A DNA stretch of 64,000 nucleotides from Ctenosaura bakeri (GCA_948474755.1 CAOLHI010001022.1:744001-808000); one strand, 5' to 3'; counted from the stretch's first letter, positions 23,327 to 35,625 are shown. The notes: generated by a model from the letters alone, not told the origin. Numbers and translations: made by a program.

Positions 23327-23830
23327 TTAGAGTGCATTCACGCTGCGCAGTTATAGCAGGTTGACACCACTTTAACAAGCATTGTACCATCTAAAAGAAT
23401 TCTGGAATTTATAGTTTCATCAGATATTTAGAATTCTCTGCCAGAATTCTAATGCTCTGTCAAATGCTTCTTAGGCTGTCTGATGTGGAGGACCAGCAGA
23501 GACTGCCATTTCCCCCCTTTTGTGTAAGGGACCAGTACCATTATATCTATCCATTTGCTGCAACTATCTTTTGCTTCCCTCCCTCCCTCGCTCCCTCCCT
23601 CCTTCCCTCGCTCCCTCCCTCCTTTCCTTCCTTCTCTTCCCTTCCTTCCCTTCCCTGAAAATTTTCTGTAGACTAGGCTGACAGCTTCTCCACTGGCACA
23701 AGTCCATGGGCTGCTATATTGAGTAGCACTGCATTAGAAGTTTCTAAGCACCTCACCAAACTACAAATCCCTGGATTCCGTTAGCTATGACTGCTGCAAT
23801 TGTCCAGTGTGAATACATCTTTAGGCTCTT
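23327..23830. mobile_element. Old inverted-repeat element, split in two
   Basis: The left part (about 23327-23450: GCAGTTATAGCAGGTTGACACC, GGAATTTATAGTTTCATCAG) and the right part (about 23720-23825: ACCAAACTACAAATCCCTGG, CAGTGTGAATACATC) look like the two halves of the common amniote hairpin repeat. They are separated by about 270 bp that includes a pyrimidine-rich simple repeat. The interruption may be a later insertion or expansion. Confidence 0.4.
23576..23655. repeat. Pyrimidine-rich (CCCT)n/(CCTT)n tract
   Basis: About 80 bp consisting almost only of C and T, in units of CCCT, CTCCCT and CCTTCC. Simple-sequence repeat. Confidence 0.85.
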
Positions 23831-25858
23831 TTGTTCCTGATCCAAGCCTAGGATTATATGGAGAAAAGTGGGAGACAGGTAGATTTCAGACTTGAGAGTT
23901 TGTTAAATCAGAACATCACATCCTTCCAATAAATACTCTACATACCTTACCCTAAGGGGTGTTTCTTTAGTCTCCAATACTACAAATTTATTACTCCTGA
24001 ATTATCTCCAGGGAGGAACCTCCCCTGCCACTAGATGGAGCAAAAAAGAACAGAACAAGAATGGGATTGGTTCTGTCATGAAAAATGGAACATTGTTTTT
24101 GGTATGGATATTGGCTGGTGGCTACCTTCCCTTCTTCTCTTCCAATATGTTTGTACTTTAAGGATCCATTGGGTGTCATCTTCTGAAAGATCATTTACTT
24201 CTCTTCGGCAAACACATTTGTTTCTGTCCCCTTCTTAAGGTTACTGTAAGGCCCTGTATGCCACTTTCCCTCCCCAGCCCTGGAAAAGTAATCCATCTAG
24301 CCAAGGCAATTATGAAGCTAGGAAGCACTTGGCATTCCTTTAAAATAAGTCCCCTATTGTGACAAATATGAATAATATTTCCTACTATATTGCAAAAAAA
24401 AGTCAAGTATGAAAGCAATTGAGGCAAGTCTTATGTTTGTATTCTAGAAGTGTTCGCTGTTCATGAATCTATTTACAGGACTCCTCCACTATTACTGAGG
24501 AGAAAAAAAAATTAATAATAATCCAAGCAGTCTCCCGAGTGGCAGTTGGCCATGAGAATGAATTGGAAGGACAATTTATCTCCTCGGCCACTTTGAAGCC
24601 TTTTAGCCAGAGGGAGATCCCTTGTCTAATGAAATTAATTGAATACATCTATACTCTCGATACTTCAGCTGAAGTTCAGTTTTTCCTCTTATTTAGAAGT
24701 TGCAGTGAAGCCACTTATCATCCAAACTAGCAAATGGCAATGAATAATAATACCACTCAAAATGCCATGTATTCCCAATGAATGGAATCACACAGCCATC
24801 TTCAAGAAGTATATGGTCCCATTTTAGCCAGCCTATAAATTCAGGTCATTTTTATATCTCTTGTCTCTTGTTTCTCTGAATGACAAGAGGGATAGCTTCT
24901 CAGGGTCCAGATAGTACAAAACTGAAATAAATCACTTTTTGCAAGCTTTACTTGCAAAGAATAATGCTTCAACATACAGCACTGAAGTTTAGTAGCTGGT
25001 GGGACTCATACTTTTTTGGATTTTGCACTAGTGAAAAGATAGCAAGGGGCTTTTGTAAGTGTGTGTTGGTCTTCCTGTACACAGTGGGTTAGCAGCTTAG
25101 AACGGAGAAAGGAAACCTATAATCTTCCAGGGACTGATTAATGACTATTACCTCTCATTACTGACCAGCCTAGTTGGACTGATGTGAACTGGAGTCCATC
25201 CTTGTTTGCCACACCATTGGTTCCTAGCCCTAGTTTAGGGCTTTTAGACAACTTCAGAGAGGAAATTAATTAACATAAATGAGAGGAGCAATTTAAGTTG
25301 CTAGCACCGTTAATACCACTGGGAGCACTGCCACTGACCTGAGTAGAAAATGACATCCTCCCTCATTTTATTTAACAGTATTCATTCCTGGAAATTGTTG
25401 GTGCTTGTTTGAGTCTGGAATAATTCTCATTTGATACGAATAACATTTGGATTCCAAATGCCCTTAAAGAGTCACTAAAAAGAAAGGCTTTCACATTCCT
25501 GCTCCAGTGACTGAGTTACTCTTTGGCTTCTCAACTGGACTATGCTCACAAAAATAACAACCATGCCATTTCTTCATATACTTAATTATTATCATGTAGC
25601 TGCTAGAAGTTGCAGCATATAATGACATCTGCTTATTACACACAATAGTCCATACAATCTTGTATAGAGTGTTAAGAACTAAAAAACAGAGTTAGAAATC
25701 CAGACCTCTCCAGTAAGGGTGACCATTCATGTATTCTCCAACACTGCACACATGAAAAGCAGGATCCATGTAGCTATAGGACATCAGAGTGTGGTTAACA
25801 TGGCAGAAGTTATTTCCGAAGAAGAACGGGCAAGCTGCAATAGTTTACTTTCTGCCTG
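23831..25858. other. No recognised gene or repeat
   Basis: About 2 kb of AT-rich, unique-looking sequence without recognisable domains or element ends. Confidence 0.5.
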
Positions 25859-25863
25859 AGCCC

Positions 25864-26419
25864 TGTCAACATCAGAGACCTGGGCAGCAAGCCAGCCCAG
25901 AGAAGGGAGTGTGAGAGCCAGCAAAGTTCAGCCAGGAGGAGACAAGCAAGCACTTTACACGAGGGAGTTCATTTACCAGAGCGTCAAGCGAAAGCTGTAG
26001 TCAGAGTTCCAAGAGTCAAGAGATCCATTCAAGGAAGCAGGAACCAGGTGCTGGGAGCAAGGAACAGGCAAGAAAGAAGTTTGCCACAAACAAAGGAAAG
26101 CTTCCAGGCAGGCAGTCATATAGCCCAAGACACAGGTGTGGCTAGTCACTGCTTCTTGATCTTAATCAAGGAAGCCTCCCTTTGCTCAGCTCTCTTGAGT
26201 CCCTGCCTTGTTTGTGGGCTGATTGGCACAGGCTCCAAATCATCTTCAGAATCGGATCCCTGTTGCCCTAAAGGAGCAGGCAGAGGAACGTCCAAGCCTG
26301 CTTGGTCCATGGCAGCAGAGGGAGCTCTTGAGCTGCAGGACTCATCTCCACCCTGAGCAACAGGGACCAACAGCTGCTGCTCATCAGCAGGAGCTCTGAC
26401 AGGGGCTTCAGTTATCACA
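25864..26419 (-). mobile_element. Solo LTR, family 3, with 5-bp target duplication
   Basis: 556 bp. The plus strand begins TGTCAACATCAGAG and ends CAGTTATCACA, so in minus sense it has TGTGATAAC...GTTGACA ends. Exact 5-bp duplication AGCCC (25859-25863 and 26420-26424). A TATA-like GGGCTATATGAC lies in minus sense near 26115. The 102-codon plus-strand ORF and the 90-codon minus-strand ORF inside it are unlikely to be genes. A related, more decayed plus-strand segment starts near 29464. Confidence 0.75.
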
Positions 26420-26476
26420 AGCCCTTAAGGAAGGGAAGATTCCGCTCTCTCCTCTCCCTTCTACTGAGTTAAGTGA

Positions 26477-26677
26477 GAGCCTTTCTGCACTATGCTGTTA
26501 TAGTGCTCTTATTCCACTTTCAACATCCTGTGGAATTCTGGGGTTTGTAGTTCACTGAGGCCAAAGAGCTCTCTGGCTGAGAATCAAAATGCCCCTCCCT
26601 ACACTGCAAACCCCAGGATTCCATAGGATGTTGAAAGTGGAATAATAGCACTATAACAGTGTAGTGTGGAAAGGCCC
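26477..26677. mobile_element. MITE family A, copy 4
   Basis: 201 bp, GAGCCTTTCTGCACTATGC to GTGTGGAAAGGCCC, exact 3-bp duplication TGA (26474-26476 and 26678-26680). Contains TTATTCCACTTTCAACATCC and its inverse GGATGTTGAAAGTGGAATAA, with an asymmetric centre (GAGGCCAAAGAGCTCTCTGG). Confidence 0.9.
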
Positions 26678-26689
26678 TGAGTTCAAATT

Positions 26690-26845
26690 ACTGTTGTACT
26701 TTGAAATCAGTTTGCAGCAATGGAAATAAGCTGAGGACAAAAGGGGAATGTAGGCAGAGGAGAGATAAACTGGGACATTTTAAAAGCAGCTGAAAAAGTA
26801 GGATGGCAGAGGATTAATCAGGACTGTTCCTGCCAATAAGAAAAA
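26690..26845 (-). repeat. Interspersed repeat X, minus copy
   Basis: Contains GGGACATTTTAAAAGCAGC and AATCAGGACTGTTCCTGCCA. The same blocks occur at 49505-50215 (same orientation, split by a MITE) and, inverted, at 29060 and 61398. Class not identified. Confidence 0.55.
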
Positions 26846-27702
26846 ACTATGAGAAAAGAAAACAAAAGTGGACATGAATTGGCATATAATTTGCATATTA
26901 TAATCTATATATACTACAGTACTCCATCTACATTTCTGGGTTTGACCTTCATGAATTTGATTATTTGCGAGGCATGCGCATCCCTTCCTCACATTCTCCT
27001 TCTCTCATTCTCTTCCCTTTTGCTCAGGTGCTCATGCCTCCCTTCTCAGCGCCTGGGTAAAAGGCAAGGGAATGGGAGTGGGGAGCCCCAGAAGGGAATG
27101 GAAGGGAGAGAATGTGTGGGGAGTTATTCATTTTTTTTCCACTTTCATTATGGTTCTGTGCCCCAAACCCTTACAAAAGTAGAGGAGCCACTTTATATTT
27201 TGATCAGCTCAAAATAGATTCCAGGAGGCTCCTCAGGGTCTATGAATGCTGCCTCTCCCACCAACAATATGAAAATACTCCGAAAGTGCTAGGGTTGATT
27301 TCTCATTGCCCCAAATGTCACTTCTGGGCATGCTAATGTGGACCACCAAGTCTTTTAGGGACCAAAAATGTCCTCCAACCTTTGTAATGTGTCCATTCTG
27401 AAGTAGACACATTCAATCTATTTCTAGTTGGGACTAACAATAAAGTAACAAATAAAGAGTGAGTCCTTGTACATGGCTATCTTCTCTGCCATCCCTTTAA
27501 ACAGAGCTTTGTCCTTTGTAAAACAGAAAATGTGAGCTTTCATCTCGCACCTTACATCTCTCTGATATGGCTGACATTTGGTGGGACTGTCATTCAGTAT
27601 TACATGACCTTGTAGGGCTTCCTCTTAGTAGTATGATTTTCACTTATCTTCCTCCCTCTTCATTCCAATAGCCAGATGGCACCAACTTCTCCACAATCAC
27701 AG
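26846..27702. other. No recognised gene or repeat
   Basis: Unclassified sequence up to the next solo LTR. Confidence 0.45.
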
Positions 27703-27706
27703 GTAC

Positions 27707-28573
27707 TGTTACCCTGTATTCTGGCAGTCCCGGGAGGGGCGCCCAAATAAACACATATAAACACAAGATGGGGAAATTAATTCGAGCACTCTCTTAAGCT
27801 AGCAAGAGGCAGGGTAACGTAGCAGGGATCTTGCAACCCTATGTATACAGCGTCAGGTCAGAAGAGCAGTCAGACAAGTTTAAAAATAGTAAACTTTATT
27901 AAAGGACAAACAACAGAAAAGACAACACAAGTGCACAGCTAGCTGGAAATTAGAAATGAGAGTTTTCGGGGGAAATGGGTGATATGACACCTTATCTCGT
28001 AGTCCTGGAGAAAAGCAGAGGATTGCAGGGAAGAAAGCTCAGCGCAGTTCACTGAGGGGAGCTTGTCAGACCGAACGACAGCAAGGTGGTATGGAAGTCC
28101 AGAGCGATCCGAGGAGCACTCAGAGTCGGGGAGTTTTTATAGGGTGGATTGTGCCTACAGGCCATGCCGTACTCGGTGAGAACAATGCGAGTTTGGAGCG
28201 GGACAAAGCTTTGGGAAAGGTCAAGTTTTACATGATCAGCTTAGCACAGGAGAACAACAGTGCAGCCAGTATGCAAATGGATTAACATTGAAAGACTGCC
28301 GGCTCGAGGCTGAGCGTCTTTGTGTAAAGTCGCACTTAAGCAAGATGTGTCTGCAAAAATGGTCCCTGAAGCAACGGAGTGGCATTAATCTACCTGCCTA
28401 AGTGGGGATTGGAATGTCCAACCATTAACCGGCCGCGCCTGTTTACGTGCCTGCCCGGTGGCCTTGCAAACACATGAAGCAGGGTGGCAGAGAAAGGTCA
28501 AGTGAAGGCCAAATAAGTTTGATATCAAGAGATATCTAGTGCTCTCATCGGATATGTCTGAACTGTGGTAACA
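27707..28573 (-). mobile_element. Solo LTR, family 1, copy 3
   Basis: 867 bp, plus strand TGTTACCCTGTATTCTGGC to AACTGTGGTAACA, minus orientation. Exact 4-bp duplication GTAC (27703-27706 and 28574-28577). The polyadenylation signal region (plus-strand CTTTATT near 27894, i.e. AATAAAG in sense) is intact. Shares GAGGCAGGGTAACGTAGCAG with the other members. No internal region. Confidence 0.9.
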
Positions 28574-28577
28574 GTAC

Positions 28578-29055
28578 CTCTGGGTAAAACTTGTTAATAC
28601 CAGCAGATCCATTGTCCTCCAGACATTTTAAGTACCTTTGACACTTAAAATATATGCACTATATATACACTAACACTGAGGGGATGTTTTTCTGTTCCTG
28701 ATCTCTCAAATGCTCTCAGAACAATTTTTCTTTACTCTGTTTTCACAGACAATAATGACTGCTCTGCAGTAACATGAGTCAGTATGGCTGGTGGTGTAAA
28801 TAACCAGTGGCAATTAAGCCCTGTTGGCTCTGTACATGAAGGGATGCTAAAAAGGGAGGTGAAATATAAATGTTATTCATTGTCAGTCCAAGAGCTTGGC
28901 AAACTATGTGGGTGAGTGCAGTGGAAAGGAAAGAGTCTCATAGACGAGGAAGGAAACAGCTGTTACTGGATTGATGGGGGAGGCCTGTGCCTGCTTGAAC
29001 TCATTTACAGTTTTGAATTCTAGCACACTGCAGTGAGGGTGGTCCTATTCAGCAT
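28578..29055. other. No recognised gene or repeat
   Basis: Unclassified sequence. Confidence 0.45.
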
Positions 29056-29059
29056 ATCC

Positions 29060-29395
29060 TCATACTGTCCCAATTTGGCATGGGGAGTCCCAGTAACTCT
29101 TTTGTCATCCCACTTTTTCAGATGTCTTTGAGATGTTCCAGTTTCTCTGTCCCTCTCCCAATTCCTCCTTTGTCTTCTGCTTACTTCAGTTGTTGCAAAC
29201 TGAGTTCAAAGAGCCAAATCAATTTGCACGCAAGTCACCTGGAGGGAGAGGAGATGAGGGGTCAGAGTCTTGCCCTTCCCAGTAGGCTCAGGCAAAAGCA
29301 AAATGCTGCAAACTCTTAGTCTGTTCTTCATTAGTAACACTTGCCATCTTGGCCACACTCTGATGTTGTTTGGCCAAATTTTTTCTGGTTTTTAT
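29060..29395 (+). repeat. Interspersed repeat X, plus copy
   Basis: Blocks TGTCCCAATTTGGCATGGGG, GCAAACTGAGTTCAAAGAGC, TAGGCTCAGGCAAAAGCAAA and CATCTTGGCCACACT match, in the same order, the copy at 61398-61710. The 79-codon ORF here is part of the repeat and has no known domain. Confidence 0.6.
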
Positions 29396-29463
29396 CTGTA
29401 AAAAGTATGTATTCAAGTGTTATTAAAGCATATTGAATAAGGTCTTGGGTCTTGGGTGAGGAG

Positions 29464-29800
29464 TGTCATAACTTACTCTCTGGAGTTGGAAGATTCAATT
29501 ACAGAGGAGTCAGATTTCCAGCAATTCATGGCTACTGATGAATGTGGCCTCTCCAAGTCCAAGGAGCTGGGGGCAGAGGAAGTTGGGGCTACTCCCCAGT
29601 AGGAGGTGGCAGATGCTGAGGACAAGCTGCCATCTGCTAAAGATCATTGAAGAGACAAGTAGAAACTAAGTTACTCCCAGTGTCTCTTAAGTAGGAGACG
29701 CTGACACATGAAGCACCTGGTGTCTTGAGGCAGCTGCCTATAAATCTCCCAGCAGCTTCCTGGCATCTTTGTTGCTTACAATGTGTGACTATGCTTGCAC
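29464..29800 (+). mobile_element. LTR-like segment related to family 3 (plus)
   Basis: Begins TGTCATAACTTACTC, comparable to the sense start TGTGATAACTG of the LTR at 25864. Has a TATA-like CTATAAATCTCCC near 29742 after a CACCTGGTGTCTTGAGGCAG block that parallels the family 3 LTR. The right end was not located and no target duplication is certain. Confidence 0.35.
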
Positions 29801-30455
29801 ATTTCCATAGGGGGCATTAGCTATAGAATCAGGAAGTTATGGCTCTGTGGTGTGTCTCATTCTGCCCTTGTCTGATTTGTTGTTTCCTTGGGTATAGACA
29901 AAACCAGATGAAGCTGGTTGGGATCTTCAACCTGTTAGCCAAGCAAGGTCCTTTCTGTGTACATGTGTGAGTTCTTTGATTGGATAGGTGGAATTTTTGC
30001 TATCAAAGATGAAACTTGGTGATGCTGCCTCACCAAGAGGAGCACTCCTAGGGAAAAGGTAACTTACCAGGTCAGGAGTGTCCTAGGCCCTGAAACTTCA
30101 GGGCCAAAACCTGAAACCTGAAGGTGGTAGATTGCAGTGATGACCTTATTTGATACAGGAGGCATTGCCCACAGTTTTTCAGAGTAAGTCATTTAAATAA
30201 TGAGAAAATGAGAAAAAATTTCTATGATTAGAAATTCATCTTCAATCCGTGCATCAGATAGAAACACCCACCACCCTTTCCCACCTCTGTTTTGAACACC
30301 TTTGCAATTACTACTTTTAAGGACACATGGGAGCTGTAATCCAGCCAAAGAACATTTTGCAAACTGTTCTTTGAACGGTAGTCATGGAGTGGGGCAGTAC
30401 ACATAAAAGAGCCTCAATCCTTTTAATTTGTCCCAGGCAACCAGAGTAGACGCAT
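29801..30455. other. No recognised gene or repeat
   Basis: Unclassified. May include the unrecognised 3' part of the LTR-like segment. Confidence 0.4.
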
Positions 30456-30458
30456 TCA

Positions 30459-30672
30459 GTCAAATGTTGAATGGTGAGTCAAGACATAGACAAATTCAAA
30501 TGATTCAGTAGATTTACTTTAGTTAAAGCTCACAACAGGAATCAGACTGGCACACATATGCACATGCGTGCACGCACACACAGATGCCTGAATCCTGTTG
30601 ATAGTTCTAACTAGAATAAAACTGTTGAATCAGTTGAATTTTCTTATGTCTTGATTCACCATTCAACAATAT
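30459..30672. repeat. Foldback (imperfect inverted repeat) element
   Basis: Outer arms TTGAATGGTGAGTCAAGACA (left) and TGTCTTGATTCACCATTCAA (right) pair with one mismatch. Pairing continues inward with ATTCAAATGATTCAGTAGAT against its inverse around CTGTTGAATCAGTTGAATTT. A CA-rich simple repeat (about 30562-30590) forms the loop. Probably a MITE-like DNA element; superfamily unknown. Confidence 0.6.
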
Positions 30673-31230
30673 CTATATATCTAACATCTGTATATATCTA
30701 CGAAGGTGATGCTCTTGCCCTGAGAATCCTCCCTCCTTTGCCAAGAAAACCAAAGAAAAGTGACTAAATGCTAAGACCAGGGAACCTCAGTTGCCCTGAA
30801 CATCCCACCTTGCCTATTTCCCAGTGGCATGACTGGTTCCCAGGTCTCAAAGGCTGCAATACCAAAACACCACCCACTTCTTCACTCACATTGCAGCTGG
30901 AAAATGGGGTCAGGGTAGACAACAAACACTAGTGACCCTTAGGGTGTATTTCTGTTTTGACAGTATCACAGTAGAAGCAGCTGAGAGTGTATACTGCTAG
31001 CAACAGCATAGGGGCCTGGGCCACTGAGGTCCCTTGAATCATATTTTCCAATTGCAGCATGGATAATGCAGCCTCTCCAATAAACAGCAATAGCATGGTG
31101 TAAGGAGGAGGTATGCACTGGGCTGGTCCCTTTCTTTCATCATCTCTATCACCTTCAAGTCACAAAAGGTAACAAGTCTGAAGAGGAGAGCATCCTCTAT
31201 TCATGCAGTCTCTCCATGTGATGTGGAACC
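30673..31230. other. No recognised gene or repeat
   Basis: Unclassified sequence. Confidence 0.45.
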
Positions 31231-31231
31231 C

Positions 31232-31393
31232 AAGCCATTTCCACACTAGCCTGTGATAGTGCTATTATTCCACTTTCAACATCCTATGGAATCCTGAGGT
31301 TTGCAGTTTAGGGAGGGGATTCCATAGGATGGATTCCATAGGATGTTAAAAGTGGAATAACAACACTATAACAGGTTAGTCTGGAAATGGGCC
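31232..31393. mobile_element. MITE family A, copy 5 (internally rearranged)
   Basis: About 162 bp: AAGCCATTTCCACACTAGCC to GGTTAGTCTGGAAATGGGCC, with CCACTTTCAACATCC and GGATGTTAAAAGTGG inside. The centre is shortened and contains GGATTCCATAGGATG duplicated in tandem, so this copy has been rearranged. Target duplication unclear. Confidence 0.75.
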
Positions 31394-33676
31394 AGATTTT
31401 TTTATAGATCATGTAGAGAAGGGGTGGAAAGAATATTTGAAAATATTTAAATTATAGATGAAAAATAGGTTTCTCCAAGTCAAGGAGAATAGTGAAGGGA
31501 CAAGAATCTTTGCAGTTCAGGACTTATTCTTTGTGAAAAATATATGTGAGTGTTTTGCATAAAAATGGCATTTTTTGTGCCGAAAACATATTTGAGGCGC
31601 AGAAAAGAACATTTCTATTTTAAAAAATGCTCTTTCCTGTAGAAAAAAATCACATGATTTTTTGAGTGTGTGTGTGTGGAATATGACCTGATATATGAAT
31701 ATTACTCAAAACTTGTGCTGTTTTCAAAATGGTAAAATGATTTGTACTTGTGTGTGAGAGTGGAATTTATAAACATTTGTATTTCTAGCATGGACTAGTG
31801 CTCAGGCATAGAAGAAGCTCTTTGGTCTTGGTTATTACATTCCATGCTCCTCACATGTGTTATTGGTACACATTAATGACACCTCAATAGTCCTCGTGTT
31901 TCTACCAGATTAAAGAAATTAAAAACATAACAAAAACAAAATAGCTCTTTAGCATGAACACTTTTTTATTTTTCAGTCCTGAAGAATTCCTCCCTTCCCC
32001 ATTCATCTTACTTGACAACACTAGTAGTAAAATCCATTAAAACGTTAAGTTCATTTCATTTCTGTATTCCTGAAGGCTGAGCTTCTTAATCATACAGCAA
32101 ATCAATACAGATTCCAGTTCAGCTGGCCCTGCTCAGTTGGGGTGAAACAGCTACCAGTAGACAGATAGAGAGGAGGGGTTTAAAGAGGGGGTTTGTGTGT
32201 GTGCGTGTGTGTGCACGCATGCGTGCACATGTTTTTTGTGATGGGCTGGTTTGTAAACCAAGATCAGACTGAATGAAGGCTCTGTAGCACCTAGCAGAAA
32301 ACTTTCAAAGGATTTTTATTTTCTGTCTTTTCTTAAAACAAAACAAATCCAGAAGGCCAGCAGGGCAGGAGAAATGATGGTGGAGAACAATGGTTTGAAA
32401 CTCAGAATTGGTGTTTTTTCATGTATTTGACTTGTCTGTGTCAGAAAAGGCTGGGGAAACTTTTCAGAACCAGGAGGTGCAGTGGAAAAGAATCTTTAAC
32501 AAAAACTACAAAGAATCCTGTGGCATCTTAAAAGGCTAAAAGGGCACAATCTAAAGTAGGGCCATAGAATTAGTGAGATTTACCTGAATGTTGACTCAGT
32601 ATGCAACAATTGATCTAATTGATTGACTCAAATTGAAATTAACAATAACCAAAATAATTCAGACCTAACAAAGTGATAGCAGCACAAACCCTCATGGACA
32701 GCAGCTCACTTCATAAGATGCATGATTTCTTATGCAGAAAACAGAGAGATATATGCATATCTATATCCTTGTATGTGTTATGTCTGTCTGTCTATCTGAG
32801 TACATATTGTGGTGGGGTGGGATGTTATACTGTGAGGTTAGAGAGAAATTATATGCGGAAAATGGCGATTCTGTTCTTAACAATGGCTATTCACAGAACA
32901 GTTGCTGCTAATACAAATATCCCAGTATTAGGTAAGCCACTGAACAGATGTAGGCTGAGATACTGTTAGAGGCATCTGCAAGTGACAGTCACATGCCTGC
33001 GTGTGTTTTTTTTGGTCAATGCAGAGACTGCTATTTCTTTCCTGACACCTCATTGACCAAAGCTGCCTCTCCCAGACTTAACATAGAGTTGTTCCACCAT
33101 ACCTGGTAGAGAGTAGGTGGGAGGCGTCTTATCTTGTCCCTGTATCCCAATGTAGAATGATTGCATAACCTTTTGAGACCTCTGGAAGAGCCCAGTAGTT
33201 CTTACTGGAGGATGCATTTTACGTGTAGTTGCAGGAATGTAGATGGATTCTTTGCTGAGCCCCTTACTCTCCACTAGGCACAAATTGGCCATGGTGGGCT
33301 GCTGCAGTGACCTTAGTGCCAACAGTACCACAGTCTTGGAAAATATAAATCACTGCTGATCCTTACATCTGGGTGAAGGGCAGATTTAGGGAAGGCAGTA
33401 AAGGGGGAGAGTCCTGAAAAGAAGCCCGGGGGGACCAGAGTGAAGAAGGGACTTTGTTCTCAGAAAGGAAGAACTGAGGCAGACCCATTTGTCCTGGCCC
33501 TGGCTTGATTCAGGGATCTCCCTGGCTGTTCAGTTTTGATCACAAAGAGGTGTCAGGCTGGGCAGGCCTTGAGTGCGAGGCTTGGGTGCGCCTTTCGCAC
33601 TCGGCATTGATGAGCGGTGGTTCCCCCCCCACATTACACATACCCATTAAAATATAATAACAAAAAGATAGGGCAG
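31394..33676. other. No recognised gene; GT-rich simple repeats
   Basis: About 2.3 kb of AT-rich sequence. GT/GC alternating purine-pyrimidine runs lie at about 31665-31677 and 32190-32228. No convincing coding sequence. Confidence 0.5.
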
Positions 33677-33680
33677 TGGC

Positions 33681-34533
33681 TGTTACCCCAAAATATGGGT
33701 GCCACAAGGGCCACCCTGTAATGCCAAGTACCTCATTGAAAAAGTAGGGAATTAATAAGCTCAAAATCAGGAGGGTGCGAGAGGGGGGCAACTTAGCGAG
33801 GTCTTTCCTACTAGTGTTTATGGGCACATGCAGGAAAAGAACCAGCCAGAGATTGAGAAGTAAGCTAAAAATGTGTTTTTACACACAATCACACATTCAC
33901 ATAAGAGATAACTGAAAGAAAGGAAGGAAAGCAAAGAGAGACTGTGAAGGGTGTGGGCAATATTTACCAGATCCGATGAGAAGCAGAGAAGTGGGACCAA
34001 GTGACTCAGGTACTGGACCCAAGGGCAGTTCTCATTCAGAAGCCAGATGGACCGAGTGACGGGTAGACCTTCTAGAGATTGCACTGGGCATCCTGAAATC
34101 AGGAGTATATGTACCCTGAAAACTGTCTGTGGCAGTGAAGGCTCCAGATGCAAGACAAAGGGAACCTGTTGTGGACAATGGGTCTGGAATGGACTGACTG
34201 GTTTCAATGTCTTGGTTGAGAGGAGGTTTCTGGGCTATCTGCAGTAGGACATGCACAGAGTAGGGGTCCTGGGCACCTTTTTGTTTTCTGATGTTGGCAG
34301 TTGATAGGATTAGCTCAGAGCCATTAAGTCAGGCTTTCTTCGCTAAATTCAGAGAACTTTTGACCTGGCCATGCTGGGGTCATTTCTTGACCTACTTCCA
34401 CCCAGCGTCCCTTTCTTCCACATGGCCTTGGCAGCCATAAATATAATTTATATTTTATGCCAATACATCTGCCAGTTAATATATTTTGCCAATTAGACCA
34501 TATCAAAATGTGGGGGTGTATGGTCTGGTAACA
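33681..34533 (-). mobile_element. Solo LTR, family 2, copy 1
   Basis: 853 bp in minus orientation, plus strand TGTTACCCCAAAATATGGG to GGTCTGGTAACA. Flanking tetramers TGGC and TGGT differ by one base, consistent with an old 4-bp duplication. Shares GACCTGGCCATGCTGGGGTC, TTTTGCCAATTAG-type blocks and the same terminal motif with the LTR at 52722. Its TGTTACCC end also resembles family 1, suggesting related retroviruses. No internal genes; ORFs in it are incidental. Confidence 0.75.
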
Positions 34534-34537
34534 TGGT

Positions 34538-35020
34538 ATGGGGGCCAACAATACTTCCCTGGTTCTTTAATAATGTCTGAAATGCAGTCCCTTCCTCACT
34601 GTGCTCTCCTGTCCATGTTGGGTAGGAACAGTTATATGATTGTAACCTCTGTGCATAAAATTGATGTATCCTGGCCATAATTGCAGTCAAATACTTTTCC
34701 TCACCTAAGGATCAATGGTGTGATTTTGACCTACAGGATTTCAGCACATAGGCTGGCTTTTTAAAGTCTATGCCTACATGGATGTCCAGGGCTCTAAGAG
34801 GAATGGTGAATGCACTGGTGCACAGATCAGGGGAAGGGTATGTTATTTTTTGTCCATTAGAACAAACACTGTTTCATAGGGCTGAGGTTTTTGCTAAACA
34901 GAATGGGGCAGCTGCTCAGGAGCAAAGTGCAGCAACAACTGTGTTGGAGGTTAAAGCTGTTGAACTACATAGCCTATTCTACGTCTCCTAAGCTAGCCTG
35001 TGGGCTTGCAGTTCAGTAGA
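34538..35020. other. No recognised gene or repeat
   Basis: Unclassified sequence. A short run of AAC repeats begins near 35023. Confidence 0.45.
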
Positions 35021-35022
35021 AT

Positions 35023-35625
35023 AACAACAACAACAAAAACAACAACAACAACATTATTATTAATATTTTTTTTTATTTGTTACCTGTTTTTCCCCAAGGC
35101 AGGGTACAGATTAGATGGTGTTAAAAGTCATAGTTAAAATACACATAGAACAATTAATACAATATATTATGATTAAAATATATGATAGTTAAAAGTACAA
35201 TTAAAGTACAGTTAAAAGTATGATTAAAAATACAATTAAAAGCACAATTAAAACTAGACTGGGTAGGCCTGCTGGAAGACATAAGTCTTTAGTACTTTTT
35301 AAAATTCAGCCAGCATATTTTGTTGTCTAATCTCTTCCAGCAGGTCATTCCACACTCTAGGGGCGGCTGACGAGAAGGTCCTCGGAGTGACTGTTGCCAG
35401 TCTTGTCCTGGCTGGTTTAAGTAAATGCCCCCTAGAGGATCTGTGTGTATGAGGCGGGTTGTAGGGGAGGAGATGATCCTGCGGGTAACTTGGACCCCAA
35501 CCATGTAGGGCTTTAAAGGTAATAACCAACACTTTGCACATTGCCCAGAAACTAATTAGCAGCCAACGGAGTGATTTTAATATTGGTGTAATATGTTCAC
35601 TCCTTGATATACCCACAATCAATCA
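35023..35625 (-). mobile_element. L2-type LINE 3' end with (AAC)n/(AAT)n tail
   Basis: Minus-strand element reading from 35625 (C-terminal coding region) to 35023 (3' UTR and a short-unit tail). The 3' UTR contains many TTAAAAGTA-like repeats. 5'-truncated. The tail gives (AAC)n and (ATT)n on the plus strand at 35023-35065. Confidence 0.75.
35299..35622 (-). pseudogene. C-terminal fragment of L2-clade LINE ORF
   Basis: 107 codons with the hallmark end of L2-clade reverse transcriptase proteins: HITPILKSLRWLLISF, then VITFKALHGWGPSYPQDHLLPY, HRSSRGHLLKPART and FSSAAPRVWNDLLEEI. In living L2 elements this region follows the polymerase domain. Endonuclease and catalytic polymerase blocks are absent because the copy is 5'-truncated, so it cannot mobilise itself. 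The frame is still open, pointing to a moderately young insertion. The initial Met is incidental. Confidence 0.8.
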
